Shown here: positions 36,125 to 48,090 of the stretch, piece by piece | Layout: every line of letters begins with the position of its first letter | Numbering within the stretch: position 1 is the first letter of the stretch | Assembly (NCBI GenBank): GCA_019009955.1 | Contig: CM032231.1 | Span: 38,554,001-38,618,000 of the forward strand | Reading direction: 5' to 3' | From: Riptortus pedestris | Taxonomy: Eukaryota > Arthropoda > Insecta > Hemiptera > Alydidae | DNA: 64,000 nt | The notes under the pieces: model-generated | What the model was told of the DNA's origin: nothing | What the model saw: the letters and a program-made list of their open reading frames with translations, nothing else | Database searches by the model: none | Position numbers and translations under genes: made by a program

Positions 36125-37020
36125 TTTGTCATAATATTCCTTTATTAAAACCCCTTAAATAAGTACTAATATTATTGACTCCCGTTTAGCGTATATCCCG
36201 TGTTTACTTCATTTTAAAAGTGAATGCGCACAAAAGTTACTCTAAATAACAAAGTAAACAACTTTTGCTATGTGCATGTTTGTCGAAAAACCAATAGGAA
36301 ACGAAATATCACTAATGTTAATTTCAGGCCTCCCTTACAAACCCCACTTCTGCTCGTCCCTAGAAATGTTGGTATGGCCTGTGATAATTAGGGCGTCAAC
36401 ACTAATATACATACCGAGTTTTATTTAGTTCGGTTGAGTCTTTTGAGCCCAATAAAATTAATGACTCCCGCTATAGTTTTTAGCTTATAACTCATTTATA
36501 CTTAGGTATACGACAAAAGTGTATATTTCAAAAGTTACTCCAAATAACGAAATAAACAACTTTTGTTATGTTTATATTTGCGGAAAAACCAATAGGAAAC
36601 GAAATATCGCCATTTTTAATTTCAGGCTTCCCTTATAACCCCCACTCCTGCCCGTCCATAGAAATGTTGGTATGGCTTATTATAATGAAGGCCTCACTAC
36701 TAATACACATACCGAGTTTGGTTTAGTTCGGTTGAGTCTTTTGTGCCAAATATAATTGTGGACTCCTGCTATAGTTTTTAGCTTTTAACGCATTTAAACT
36801 TCGGAATACGACAAAAGTGTATATAACAAAAGTTACTCTAAATAACAAAATAAATAACTTTTGTTATGTCCATATTTGCCGAAAAACCAATAGGAAACGA
36901 AATATCGCAATTTTTAATTTCAGGCTTCCCTTATAACCCCCACTCCTGTTCGTCTCAGAGAAAATTAATATAGCCTAAAGTCTAAGTTGGGTTAGTAGTA
37001 ATATACATATTAAGTTTCAT
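36125..37020 (+). repeat. Three tandem units, 298-bp period
   Basis: The anchor CCAATAGGAAACGAAATATC occurs at 36291, 36589 and 36887, exactly 298 bases apart each time. Each unit also has ACTCCCGCTATAGTTTTTAG-, TAACTTTTGTTATG- and CAGGCTTCCCTTATAACCC-like strings. The first unit is the most diverged. Confidence 0.92.
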
Positions 37021-37214
37021 AAAATTCGGTTCAGCCGTTTATGCGTGAAAAGGTAACAAACAAACAAACAAACAAACAAACAAATAAACAAACATACACG
37101 AAAGAAACAAAATGCAGATATGGTGTCTATGACATGTGAAACGAAAAGTTATCGTGAAATTTCGTGAAAAAAATCAATGTACAGACAGAGGTTACAATTT
37201 TATATATATATAGA

Positions 37215-37515
37215 TATATATAGATAATTATGAACGGACCTCATTTTCTTCATCTCCTGTGTAGGATCGATGGGCATTTGTATAAATTACCTCAATAGCT
37301 GATTTCCCTTGGGGGAAATCTGCTAAAATCCTATGAGTTGATAGAGGAGGGAGGGGTTACAGAACGCTGAAAACAAGAAAAATGTATAGAACGACAATTC
37401 CAAAACACCAATAGTTTAATAAGATTGGTTCTCTCACATTTTTTACTCCGACTCGCAGTAACGGAGAAATATAGAATTTTCGGATTCCCCTCCTAACCCC
37501 CACCCTTACCCGTTG
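37215..37515 (+). repeat. Two HINE-like pieces, head to tail
   Basis: 37215-37326 is a 3' end with a CCCTTGGGGGAAATCTGCTA hairpin. From 37328 a module III/core piece (ATGAGTTGATAGAGGAGGG to CCCCCACCCTTACCC) follows at once. Confidence 0.65.
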
Positions 37516-37609
37516 AAAATAAAGTGGTAGCAAAACCTCTGAAAGGCAAAATATTATACTTTATTTTAAGAGTATCAAACTAATGAAAAAGCAGAATCTG
37601 ATTTTCATT

Positions 37610-37820
37610 TTTTATTAACGTCCATTCTTTACACTATGGCTAATTTGGACGGGTTATCAACAGGTTACCACCATTTAGATTTGGGACTAAGGATTTTATT
37701 TAATGAGACATGACTAAATAAATTCCTATTGCCCAGGCGGGAATCGAACTCGACATTCCAGGATTACCATGTGAGATTAAGGCCAACGCTTTGACTCACA
37801 AGGCTGACCTGAGCCTCCGA
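37610..37820 (-). repeat. tRNA-derived SINE, full length
   Basis: Full head on -: GGCTCAGGTCAGCCTTGTGA, TGTCGAGTTCGATTCCCGCC, body and TTAATAAAAAA tail. Imperfect flanking repeat GAATCTGATTTTCATTT / GAATCTCATTCATTT. Confidence 0.87.
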
Positions 37821-38443
37821 ATCTCATTCATTTGAAAGTAAACTTCGACCCTTCAATGAGTTCGATATTTTACACTCAGAACTGCCCGAATAAACAGTTT
37901 TGGCTAAAACGTATCAAGTGAGGAACATTATAATTCAATATTAATAAATTCTGTATTTGAAAATCAATACATCACGTCCCTTGTAACAGGTGTTCCAATA
38001 GTTGGGAAGTTAATCCTAATTAACTACTAATCTCATTACATCAGAGATAAATGTTTCGAAATTTATCAGTCGTGCTTCCTACGCACGTTTGGATTCACGC
38101 GTTCAAACAAGCCCTTCACTACTCCTCAATCAAAATTATGAAAACTAAACTGGAGATCGACAGATCAGGTGGTGCGCTGAAAGATAGTTAATTAATTAAT
38201 ATGCACAATTTAATTTAAACAACCTAAGCTATCCAATTTTAAAAATGTATGGGAACCTAAGTTAATCAATCTATTACAGTAGTGTTGAAATTGAATGAAA
38301 ATAATTCAAACATTTAAAAAGGAATTTGTAATAAGAAGTGAAATGAAATTAATTACTCCCGCTCACAATCGTAATAACATACTTATTTTGGCTTATTTCT
38401 ACATTTTTTTAAAATACCGAAGATGTATTCTAAATGTTTGTAT

Positions 38444-38887
38444 TTTTAGCAGATATACTTTAAGGGAAATCGGCTATTGAGGTTCAACTTATGACGCGAT
38501 TTTCGAAAATGTTCTTCAAATGTCCATCAATCCTATCTAGCAGAAGACGAAAATAAGGTCCGTTCAAATATCTACATATTTGTCTGTTACCACTCTAGCG
38601 GTCGTAGTTTTGGTTAAATCTTTATCAATCTCGATATGTAACCGTTTTATGTAAAAAGAAAGACCAAGTTGATTATTAATCGAGATATTTGCATTTCTAG
38701 TTTTCGGCCTTCAGTAAAACACCCACTCCTACTCATGTCCTATTTACAATTTTAGTTATATTATGAAGCATATTATTTGAAGCATAAATACTAAATATTG
38801 TTCTCATTGAACTTTTTGAGACAAATCCAAATACGTGGCACACTTGGGAAATCTGCTTAGTTTACGCAGACCCCGAGTCACGAATTT
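38444..38887 (-). mobile_element. HINE-like copy (module II)
   Basis: 3' end TTTTTAGCAGATATACTTTA at left, 5' end GCAGACCCCGAGTCACGAAT at right. The G-rich tract and part of the core are deleted. Confidence 0.75.
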
Positions 38888-38893
38888 TATTTT

Positions 38894-39126
38894 TGGGGGT
38901 AGGACTCCGGCGGGGGAGGTTGCCGTGTGAGTTAAGGCATTTGCCTCAATTCATTTGATGAACCTAGATACGCGGGATAGATTCCCACGTGGGCAATAGG
39001 AATTTATTTAGTGACGAAGTCATTAAATAAATCCCTTAGTCCCTAGATAGCTAGAAAAGGATGGCAACCTGTAGATAGCCCGTTCCAATTAGCCATAGTA
39101 GCATAAAGTGGTCGCTAATAAAGAAC
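38894..39126 (+). repeat. tRNA-derived SINE, diverged
   Basis: Head GGGGGAGGTTGCCGTGTGAG, degenerate B-box GGATAGATTCCCACGTGGGC, body AATAGGAATTTATTTAGTGA. It abuts the 5' end of the HINE-like copy ending at 38887. Confidence 0.75.
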
Positions 39127-39663
39127 ACATTAGTTGTTTCATATCTTCATACAGCCATTAGTTCTAGCTAAACTATAAGAGAGTTTAGTCTTCGTATACG
39201 CCCAATCCCTGGGAGGGCAATTTAAAAATAAATAAATAAATAAACAAATAAAAAAAAGAAGTGTTTATTATATACACCCTACATAAAATCGAATACCACA
39301 TTTGAATACCAAACCCCAAGACGATCAACACCATACGAGAACCAATTTGTTCGTAGACGGAGCCAATTGAAGCCGATTTTCAATGTTGCTTCAGTGAAAA
39401 GATCTTTCTAAAGGGAGATGGTTCTAATCGGCTCAGGAAGCGACTCCTGAAACCTGGCCAACCTTCTGGATGACTAAGTACCATAAATCCCCGCTAGGTA
39501 GAGCTAAGACGGAAAGGGCAACGCTCTGCAGCTGCCACCAACAATAATACTTCCTTCTTCCACATCTAGCCGGCGTTGGCTTAACCTTCAGCATGTATCG
39601 GGATAACATTTTTTTTTAAATATATGTGTTTGAGGTTCGGCTTATTAGACTGTTAATGGCAGT
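39127..39663. other. Unassigned sequence between SINE and HINE-like copy
   Basis: (AAAT)n at about 39227-39252; a GC-balanced stretch 39340-39600 without supported frame. Confidence 0.4.
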
Positions 39664-39790
39664 TTTGGCAGATATCCCTTAAGGGAAATGAGCTATTGAG
39701 GTCGTACTCATGATGCGAGTTTCGAAAAATTTCTTCAAATGTCCATCGATCATACCCAGGAGATGACGAAAATGAGGTCCGTTCAAAATG

Positions 39791-39850
<60 letters not shown>

Positions 39851-40280
39851 CTGTTAACGCTCTAGCGGTCGCAATTTTTGTTTGATCGTTACCAAACTCG
39901 GAATTTAATCGTTTTATGTAAAAAGGAAGATAAAGTTCGTTAATGCCTGAAATCGGACCAGTGGGAGGGGGGGGGTTTAGAGGAGGGATTTTTGAAAATT
40001 CAAGCTATCTCCGTTATGCGTCGGATCGAAAAATTGTATAGAATCAATCTTATTGCAAATTAAATTTACTATAAATATTGTTATATACATTTATTCTCTA
40101 TCTTGAATATTAACCGAGATATTTGCATTAGTATTAAATGTAACAGACGAGCTATGGTTCCCGCCGAAAGCTAGTTTGGCCGTTTCCGTAACTACTCGAC
40201 ATTCGTATGGAGATTTCTTTATTGTATAAATTTACGTGGGAAATCTGCTTAGTTTACGCAGCCCCTGCGAGATGGAACTT
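39664..40280 (-). mobile_element. HINE-like family, near-complete copy (module I)
   Basis: Left (3') GCAGATATCCCTTAAGGGAA, (TA)n 39792-39846, G tract 39963-39975, module I (CGAAAGCTAGTTTGGCCG), right (5') GCAGCCCCTGCGAGATGGAA. Confidence 0.85.
39792..39846. repeat. (TA)n microsatellite inside HINE-like copy
   Basis: About 27 TA units. Equivalent position to the TA/TG tracts at 14191-14335, 17395-17453, 18418-18502, 21763-21812, 49374-49429. Confidence 0.95.
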
Positions 40281-40428
40281 TTTTTTATACCCCCTCCCCC
40301 TCCCTTAGATTGCAAGTAAATGGATAGAACAAATGCATTGGAACCATTTTAGTGATTTTTTCAGTGACAATATCGAATTGTTGCTTATGATTAAATATAC
40401 TTATAGCTAATCAATAGAAACAGAATAG

Positions 40429-41010
40429 CTTATTGTTAATATGACATGAGTCGGAGTGAGGGGAAGAAGGAAGAAAACTATAAAATGCAAATATCTCGGT
40501 TAATAATCAAGATACTGAAAAAACATGCATAACAACAATTAAGGAACTATAAATTTGCGATAAGATTGGTTCTATACACTTTTTTCGATCCGAAGCATAT
40601 TATCGGAGATGTAAAGAATTTTCGAACTCCTCCCAATTAAACCCCCCTCCCTCCTACTGGTCGGATTTCAGCCATTAACGAACTTGCCATTATCTTTCTT
40701 CTTATACAAAACGATTAAACCAAAATTGAGACCGCTAGAGCAGTAATATATATAATTTTGAATAGACCTCATTTTCGTCATCTCCTAGGCAGAATCGAAG
40801 GACATTTGAATTTTTTTTTTCAAAAATCGCGTCATGAGTACAACCTTAATAGCTGATTTCCCTTCAGGGAAACCTGCTAAAAGTCTGCGTAGATAGATTT
40901 ACTTTGTGCTGGTATGACACACTATTGATCTCATATCACCATTAATCCTCTTTTTCAAAAGAAAAATCCGATGAGTTGAAAGGGGGGGGGTTACAAAAGT
41001 TAAAAATAAA
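40429..41010 (+). repeat. HINE-like copy joined head-to-tail to a second one
   Basis: 40429-40878 is a module II copy lacking its 5' end and finishing CCCTTCAGGGAAACCTGCTA. The next bases AAAAGTCTGCGTAGATAGAT start a module III 5' end (with CGTCACGCAGGGGC deleted) running to 41010. Confidence 0.75.
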
Positions 41011-41390
41011 AACAAGAATTGAATACAAATTCATTAAAGATAAATCCAGCATTTTCGGTAGACATAAAAAAAGAATCATTCGATACGAAAAAGAAAATTT
41101 TAAAATAATTCATCTAAACAAAAAATACAAATTATTAATCTTTTTAATTTGACAGTCATTATTAAGACAACTGCATAACTAAATACTATTTACTCGTAAT
41201 TTGTTTAAAGAATTGCTATTTGAGTAACAAATATACAGTCCTGAATCAACAATTGCTTTGTCATTTGCCGTGGGTACAATTTACCATCTCTTTTTCATAG
41301 TTTAATAAAATGTAATCAATACGTTTGTGCTTTAGCATAAATAACAATAAACAAATGTTTGTGCTGAAGCTCTCAACATATGTAAATTTA

Positions 41391-41622
41391 TTTTTTTGTT
41401 TATTATTATTTACGTCCACTTTATGCTACTAGGCTAATCGGGACGGGTTATCTACAGGTTACTACCCTTTTCTAGCCAGGGTGGCCCTAAGGAGTTTATT
41501 TAGTGAGTCCGTCACTAAATAAATTTCTACTGCCCAGGGCGGGAATCGAACCCGCCACTTTAGGTCTACCACGCGAGATTAGGACCCACGCCCTAACTCG
41601 CACGGCCAACCTGAGAGCCCCC
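41391..41622 (-). repeat. tRNA-derived SINE, best-preserved copy
   Basis: On -: head GGGGGCTCTCAGGTTGGCCG, A-box GTGCGAGTTAGGGCG, T-arm GCGGGTTCGATTCCCGC (perfect stem), then the body GGGCCACCCTGGCTAGAAAA, GTAACCTGTAGATAACCCGT and tail. The head folds like a tRNA but lacks a normal acceptor stem and runs straight into the body, so it is a SINE and not a tRNA gene. Confidence 0.88.
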
Positions 41623-42321
41623 AAATGCAAATGTAACGTATGCCAGGTGCAAATTACTTTTAATAAATTTAATTCGAAGCCGATATTTTAATAGATTAAT
41701 TTATACCGAAGTTCATCAGCAGTTATTTATTTATTGTGAAATGATTGGTGTAAATGCTTTCCAATTCTGTTAATTGCGTGTAATTGGTTAATCTGTTAAT
41801 AATTCTCATGATGAAAAGGTCTGTATGAACGCTTTTGGAATGATCCGGAGCGCCCCTGTGTCATGAAACTTAACATTTATAGTCAATAACTGAATGAACA
41901 CAAAACAAAAAAAAAAAAATAAGGATTATAAGGCAGAGTTGAGTTTTACTGCGTGAAATACGTGGAGTCGTCATTTGAAACATATTGTTGTATCGTCAAA
42001 TCATTCACAAATATATTACTCCCAATCTTCGTTGCCGTGTGCATATCTCGGAGCAGTTGTACAGATAAATCGACCGAGTTGTATCTTATTTTCAGTGTTC
42101 CATGAGAAATAATTACAATTAGTTGGAAAATTTCTGTGATTATTCGAAATTATACAATTTTTAATCATTCCATCTTTATTCAGCTTAAAGTTGACACTAA
42201 ATATTTTATCAAAATATCATATCTGTCAAATAAGATATCTTATTGATTACATTTGACTGCAAGAAAAAAAATCATGGATTGTTTTAAAGAATGTCTGGGA
42301 AAATGACCAAAGGTGGTGAAA
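41623..42321. other. Unassigned AT-rich sequence
   Basis: Nothing recognised. Confidence 0.5.
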
Positions 42322-42925
42322 TTTTAGCAGATTTCCCTTAAGGGAAATCAGCTATTGAGGTCGTACTCATGACGCGATTTTCGAGAAATTTCTTCAAATG
42401 TTCAACGATCCTACCCAGGAGATGACGAAAATGAGGTAAGTTCAAAATTATATTTATATTTGCACACACACATATATTTGTTTGCTAACGCTCTAGCGGT
42501 CGCAATTTTTGTTTGATCGTTACCAAACTCGATATTTAAAAGTTTTATGTAAAAGGACAGATCAAGTTCGTTAATGGCTGAAATCGACACTGGCGGAGAG
42601 GGGGTTTAGAGGGGGGATTTTCGAAAATTAGAAATATCTCCGTTACTATACGTCGGATTGAAAAATTGTATAGAACCAATCTTATTGCAAATTACATTAA
42701 CTATAAATATTGTTATATATATTTATTCTCTATCTTGAATATTAGCCGAGATATTAGCATTTTTATGAAGTGTATCGGACGAGCTATGGTTGCTTCTATT
42801 CGTTTCCGCCGAAAGCTAGTTCGGTCGTTTCCGTAACTGTTCGTCACTCGTATGGAGATTACTCTATTGTATAACTTTAGGAGGGAAATCTGCTTAGTTT
42901 ACGCAGCCCCTGCGTGACGGACTTT
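42322..42925 (-). mobile_element. HINE-like family, most complete copy (module I)
   Basis: Left (3') TTTTAGCAGATTTCCCTTAA with a perfect GGGAAATC hairpin arm, core, G tract 42597-42616, module I, right (5') end GCAGCCCCTGCGTGACGGAC. Length 604 bp. No long TA tract. Confidence 0.9.
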
Positions 42926-43010
42926 TTTTTCACTGAGTTATGCCTCTTGCACTTTGCGACTTTTTATAAGAAGTACTTTTACTTACTTTCCAGAAGTAGT
43001 TATAAAGTTG

Positions 43011-43235
43011 TTAAATGTATTTTTTAATAGCTTTCTCTGGTACAGCTGTCTTGTCTAGGGCAGACGTTGACCTTGTTGGAATTAAGTATATGGCGGGAGG
43101 TATACTGTTCCCTTCAGACCGGTATAACTGAAACAAATTGTCTGACCTGCCTGTGGCTGTCACACTGACGTCTTGGAGAATGCGGGCGAGAGCCGAGCAG
43201 CATAGGACGATAGACACAAAACACAGACACTGCAT
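43011..43235 (-). CDS. Possible first exon with signal peptide (weak)
   Basis: A 74-codon - strand frame begins MQCLCFVSIVLCCSALARIL, a typical signal peptide (hydrophobic core, small residues before a likely cleavage after SALA). It continues QDVSVTATG, after which a CAG|GTCAGA donor-like site occurs. Base composition is more balanced than its surroundings. It sits between two HINE-like copies (42322-42925 and 43243-43845), so it may be host DNA trapped between insertions. No family match is recognised. The frame could equally be chance. Confidence 0.22.
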   Translation of the reverse strand: MQCLCFVSIVLCCSALARILQDVSVTATGRSDNLFQLYRSEGNSIPPAIYLIPTRSTSALDKTAVPEKAIKKYI

Positions 43236-43242
43236 TAACTTT

Positions 43243-43845
43243 TTTTAGCAGATTTCCCTTAAGGGAAATCAGCTATTGAGGTCGTACTAATGAAGCGATT
43301 TGCGACCAAATTCTTTAAATTTCCATCGATCCTACCCAGGAGATGACGAAAATGAGGTCCGATCAAAATTATATGTGCGTGTATATATACATATATTTGT
43401 CTGTTACCTTTCTGGCAGTCGCAATTATTGTTTTATCGTTACCAAACTCGAAATATAAGCGGTTCATGCAATACGGAAGATCAAATTCGTTAACGGTTAA
43501 AATCAGAACGGCGGGAGGTGGGGGTTTGAGGGGGAGAAATTTGAAAATTAGATATATCTCCGTTACTATATGTAAATTGTCCCCAGGCCAAATCTTATTG
43601 AATATTAAAAGTTCTATAAATGTAGTTATATATATTTCTTCTCTATCTTGAATATTAACCAAGATATTTGCATTTTTCAGTATCAGCCTTCATCAAACCC
43701 CTATTTCTACTCATATCACTATACTATACTACTCTATTATATACTCTGTTATATAATAAACCTCTTCATATGAAGCTTAAATACCAAATATTGTTTTCAA
43801 GAGACCTTTATTATACGGGATAAATGCAAATACGTTCTAGTGACC
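43243..43845 (-). mobile_element. HINE-like family copy (module II), 5' truncated
   Basis: 3' end TTAGCAGATTTCCCTTAAGG at left, short TA tract, core, and module II up to AAATGCAAATACGTTC. The 5' terminus is replaced by unrelated sequence. Confidence 0.82.
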
Positions 43846-44689
43846 CGTACGGGGTTCTTGGAGTACTAAAATTTGATTGATTGAGATAAAAACTATTCTG
43901 ATTCATTATAAATTACAGTACTAAATATATTAAGTAGTTTTCAATAAAATTAATATGTTATATTCTGATATATTTCAGTAAGTGTTTTTCTTTCCAGTGA
44001 GAGATTGGTAGACATTTGTTTACATTTCTGATGCTTCCCGTCTGGAGGTTATTAAAATTGACTGAAAGATTTCTTATTACCGTTTGTATTTATTCACTTA
44101 ATATTCACAGTGGTGGTGTTGTGTTACCAGTATATAGATTTATCTATTGAAATTTATTCTAAAGTACAAATTCTTAAGTTTCACTTCGGACTTCCACTGT
44201 TGTCCAAGAGAATGACTACCGAGAATAGCACCATATTTAGAGCCAATGCCAAGTTAATCAATGTACGAGTATAATTGTCTACCCTTCAACAAACAGTCAG
44301 GTGCCAATATTGCTACCTATATGGGAAACTCAAAATTATAAATTTCACTATATTAATTAGGATTACAGACATTACTACATCTCTTTTTCTGCGTCTAGTG
44401 ACCTGTAAAGATTTTCACTTGAAACAAACGACCTCCAAACTAACTTTTAAATATTTTGGGGAGGATGCAGAATTTTTAAACCTGATGTACTGAAACTAGA
44501 AATATTTACAATCCCCCCCCCCCCTTCCACCTTTCTTAAACTTCACCAAGAATGAATCTCTATGCTCACCAACCTGAATATATTTTACTGCTTCATCAAA
44601 AAGTTTAAATAGTACTGAGGTACATTCATATAAATTCTGATAATAAATTGTATCAGTTAAATGCTATTAGAAAAGTTCTTTCTAGATAT

Positions 44690-44850
44690 TATTTTTGTTT
44701 TATTGCTACCAAAATTGATATTTACACTTTTCATATAAAATTTGTTAACAGCAGAGATCAGACTAGGAGTGATGGTTTAGAGAGTGGGTAAAATATATAA
44801 TCGATCTTTTTATATACATCTGTTAGAAAAATATATATTGTTTTATGGAT
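44690..44850 (-). repeat. Old HINE-like core fragment
   Basis: TTTATTGCTACCAAAATTGA to AGTGATGGTTTAGAGAGTGG; strongly diverged. Confidence 0.45.
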
Positions 44851-47825
44851 ACATTATATCCATACAGAACGAAACAGAAAGTAATTTGTGACAATTTTCT
44901 GTAAGTCAATCACAAAAAAAAAAAAGATTGATAATTTTTTTAAGCTTTCAACAGAGTTTATGCAGAGAGGCCAATGATAGTAAAAGGTGGGTATCATAGG
45001 TTTACGTAAAATTTTAAAATACACAGTCAACTATGATTCTAATGTTTATTTTTTTTTAAGAAGTTTTCTTATTGGAGTCTGAATAACTCCCTTTCTCAAA
45101 AAAACAAATAAATAAATAAAAAGAAAAGAGATTTATTACAACCATAAATCTTCAAGGAAAACTTATACTTAATGAACATTATTCATTTGATTTCACTCAG
45201 AGGATTACAGCACAATGGTCATACTACACTTCACATTTGAGTAAAGCAAAGCTTTCAAAAGGTGCAAAGCTAATAAGCATTTAAGCAATTGTTTGTTGAC
45301 AACTAATAACCAATGTTATACTAAGGCAAGGATGGTTTAGATGTATTTTGCTCCCCTAGTTTTATTCTGAAAGTGAGAATTTAAAATACAAAAGTCAAGT
45401 AATATCCAAAATTATTTAACAACTGAAGAGTAATCCACTTTTATATTATAAAAAATTAAGAGCATTAAAAACACAAATGAAGAACAACTATGAGACACAA
45501 AGACCCCTTATTTGTTTACGTTGCTACGAAGCAGATAAATTCTAAGAAATAACAAAAAGGTCTTATGAAAACTAAACAAAATTTATTTTGTATTTAATAT
45601 TTATATTAGACTCAAAAACAAGACATGTATTCTAAAGAAGAAAAATGGCCTTCATTGAAGACGACTCAACAATAGAGCAAGATCCACTTCAATAAAAAAT
45701 CATTTAAAGGAATTATCTTTTAAGGATTAGGAGTAAGAATATCTGTTTCACTAAATGCATTTTTTTAAATATTTTTGAATTGATTCCATTTAAAAATATT
45801 CATTTTTATTGAACAGTGACATTTTTTTTTGTTTAGTGTGATGAAAATATAATTAACTTATTAATGAACTACATTAAAACTCTAATATACATAATAATAC
45901 TATTTTATCAACATGTTACTCATAAGGAAATTTCCTTCTTTAAGGATAAATTTAAAAATTTAATCAACTAATAGAAATTTAGATCAGGGTAAATTGACTG
46001 TCAGTACCTCCGCTTGAATTTTTATTTGGTATAGTACTTTCTGGGCTTACACCTCATCATCAGAGCCCAGCTACAAATGATTTGCATGGATGCAGGTTTT
46101 CCTTCTCGGTGCAGAAATTGAGACATTTTTGTAACTGCAGCCAGTAAAATTTAGACCTCAAGTAAATTGTACTAAATAATCAAAATGTCGGACGACTCAA
46201 ATAAACAAATCTTTCTAATTGAATGCAGTGAACATGGTTTATTCAAAGAATTCACTCTAAAAAAGAAACGCATGAATTAAATCGTATTCCCTTTGTAAAT
46301 TTTTATCTTCATTAAAAAAGTTGGGCTTGAAATAATACAAAGAAACCAATGACATAAGTGAGACTAGTTATGAAACTGAACTAGAACTAAATTGCAGCTT
46401 TAGGCTATTGTGTAGTGCAGAAAATATTTGAACAGTTCTTTTACATGGAATATGACTAGGCGATGGAAGTGCTGAAATTGCCCGCTGGATAGTATTATTG
46501 TTCATTAAGATCAATCCATTTGGGCAGCGGCCATAGTACGTCAAATTAGAATGTCTATTTCGTAATAAGTGACCTGAAAAATAAACACCTCCAGTCATTG
46601 AAATAGCTTTTGTGTATATATTTATTTGTAAGGTTATTTTTTAATATGAGTAACTGGAGATGAAATTTTTTATTACAGCTTTTGTTTTTTTAAGATGTTA
46701 AAGTATTTCAGAATATGCAATAATTTCTTTCTAGAGGTTGATTAATAAATACACACCTGTCTACTTTAAGAATGGAAAAATTTAGAGATTTTCTTATGTG
46801 AGGAGGGAGTTGACGGTAGAGGAGGCTGGTTGGAACTACGTTTAGTTTTCATTTTGGTGAAAAACATAATTTTTTCTTAGGGAGTATGGTACACGTTCAA
46901 GCTAACAGCATTTTACAAATATATACATGTGAACCACTAATATGTTTTAAAAAATAGGGAAATTTCTTTTTTTCCTTGAGCGATAATAAAATTAGACTTT
47001 CAACACAACAAATTACAAAATTTGGCTCTTTCCTTGGTTTGCTTGAAAATAAGACTGTCATTTTTAAACAAATTTTATCATGACATATTCTTTGCAATAA
47101 TACTGAGCACTCGACACAATCATCCAGGGTCCACACAAACTTTAAAATTTTCATATAATTAGGTGTACAGGTACCATGTTGATTGTCCAAAAAAATATTT
47201 TCTATTACGTTTCAGTTTCAGATGGCAGTCATTCGTTTATATAGATGTTGGCTGCTCTCTTTTGATGTTTTCAACAGTATTGGATATAATATTCAATTCC
47301 TAACAGTACAACTTTCTTATCCAAGCTACGTGCCTAGTAAATTCAACTCAATTGACATATTTAATTGTCTATTCATAGTCTCAGCCACATTTTTTAATGA
47401 AATATGATAAATAAAAATTAAAACAGAGAAAATGGGAGCCAAGAAGGCATCTCTAAAAGACCAGTAGTTTTGGTGTCCCTGAAAACAATGAAAAATAAAA
47501 TAAATTACTTTTTACTGGCAAAACCTAAATTTTTTTATGGTTTTCATATTTATAAATATTTTTATATGATTAATGTAACATATGGCATCAAAGTAAGAAA
47601 TGCATTGAGAGTAAAATCTAATTTCCCCAAAACTATTTTGTGGGAAAAGTATTTCATGTCTCAACATAGGAAACTACTTATACCAAGCAAAATTTTAGAA
47701 CATATGAATTTACTGATTAAAATAAAAATAAAATTGAGGTTTAACCAGTGGAAAGCAATTTATTTTTTATACATGAATGACCCTTTAAAACTTCAAATAT
47801 ATGGCATTTTACTCCTATATGCACT
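44851..47825. other. Repeat-poor AT-rich block
   Basis: Nearly 3 kb without any family seen elsewhere in the window, unusual here. It lies downstream of the HECW-like exon in its direction of transcription, so it may be that gene's intron. Several short frames (46368-46598 -, 46897-47190 -, 47470-47844 +) lack support. Confidence 0.45.
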
Positions 47826-48090
47826 GATCATACCCAGTAGGTGATGAAAATGAAGTCCGTTCAAATTTTTACAAGTATTTAAAAGTCTATTGTAAAACTA
47901 AAGGGCTAAAATTAAACCAAGGTTAGAGTTGGGTAAAATATAAATTTAATAATAATATAAAACAACTCTGTTACGTCAGATCAAAAAATGTTAAACCAAT
48001 CTTGCTAATCAAGTAATTTTCTAAATTTCTTGTTCTATACTTTTAGCATTCAGTAAACCATCACTCCTATTCACACTATTTCCTAATATA
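47826..48090 (-). repeat. Old HINE-like fragment
   Basis: ACCCAGTAGGTGATGAAAAT and GAAGTCCGTTCAAATTT, then GAACCA-like core (AAACCAATCTTGCTAATCAA) and ATTCAGTAAACCATCACTCC. Diverged, both ends lost. Confidence 0.6.

Larger units (their letters stand above)
34571..37096 (+). repeat. Interspersed element with GCTCAGATACCCGGCTTCGC start, tandem units and (CAAA)n tail
   Basis: Order: start motif 34572, palindrome, AT-rich body 35609-36110, three 298-bp units 36125-37020, then TTCGGTTCAGCCGTTTATGC and (AAAC)n at 37052-37096. Part of the body recurs at 25430-25745 and the tandem unit at 57250-57871. Similar GGTTCAGCCGTTT...GTAACAAAC ends are common in arthropod repeats. Class is not resolved; no ORF. 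Confidence 0.65.

Noticed and set aside
41520..41620. tRNA gene (perfect T-arm GCGGGTTCGATTCCCGC)
   Set aside because: Acceptor stem does not close and the same body follows in ten other loci; this is the SINE head.
1..44000. CRISPR arrays or prokaryotic operons
   Set aside because: Short repeats found are microsatellites or transposon ends; spacing and context are eukaryotic.
46368..46598. Minus-strand frame preceded by an acceptor-like TTATTTTTCAG
   Set aside because: Considered as the next exon of the HECW-like gene, but the peptide shows no HECW feature and ends in a low-complexity Ser tail; left unassigned.
47470..47844. 124-codon AT-rich + frame
   Set aside because: The residues are those expected from A/T-rich DNA (Lys, Ile, Phe, Asn, Tyr), with no splice context and no recognisable family.
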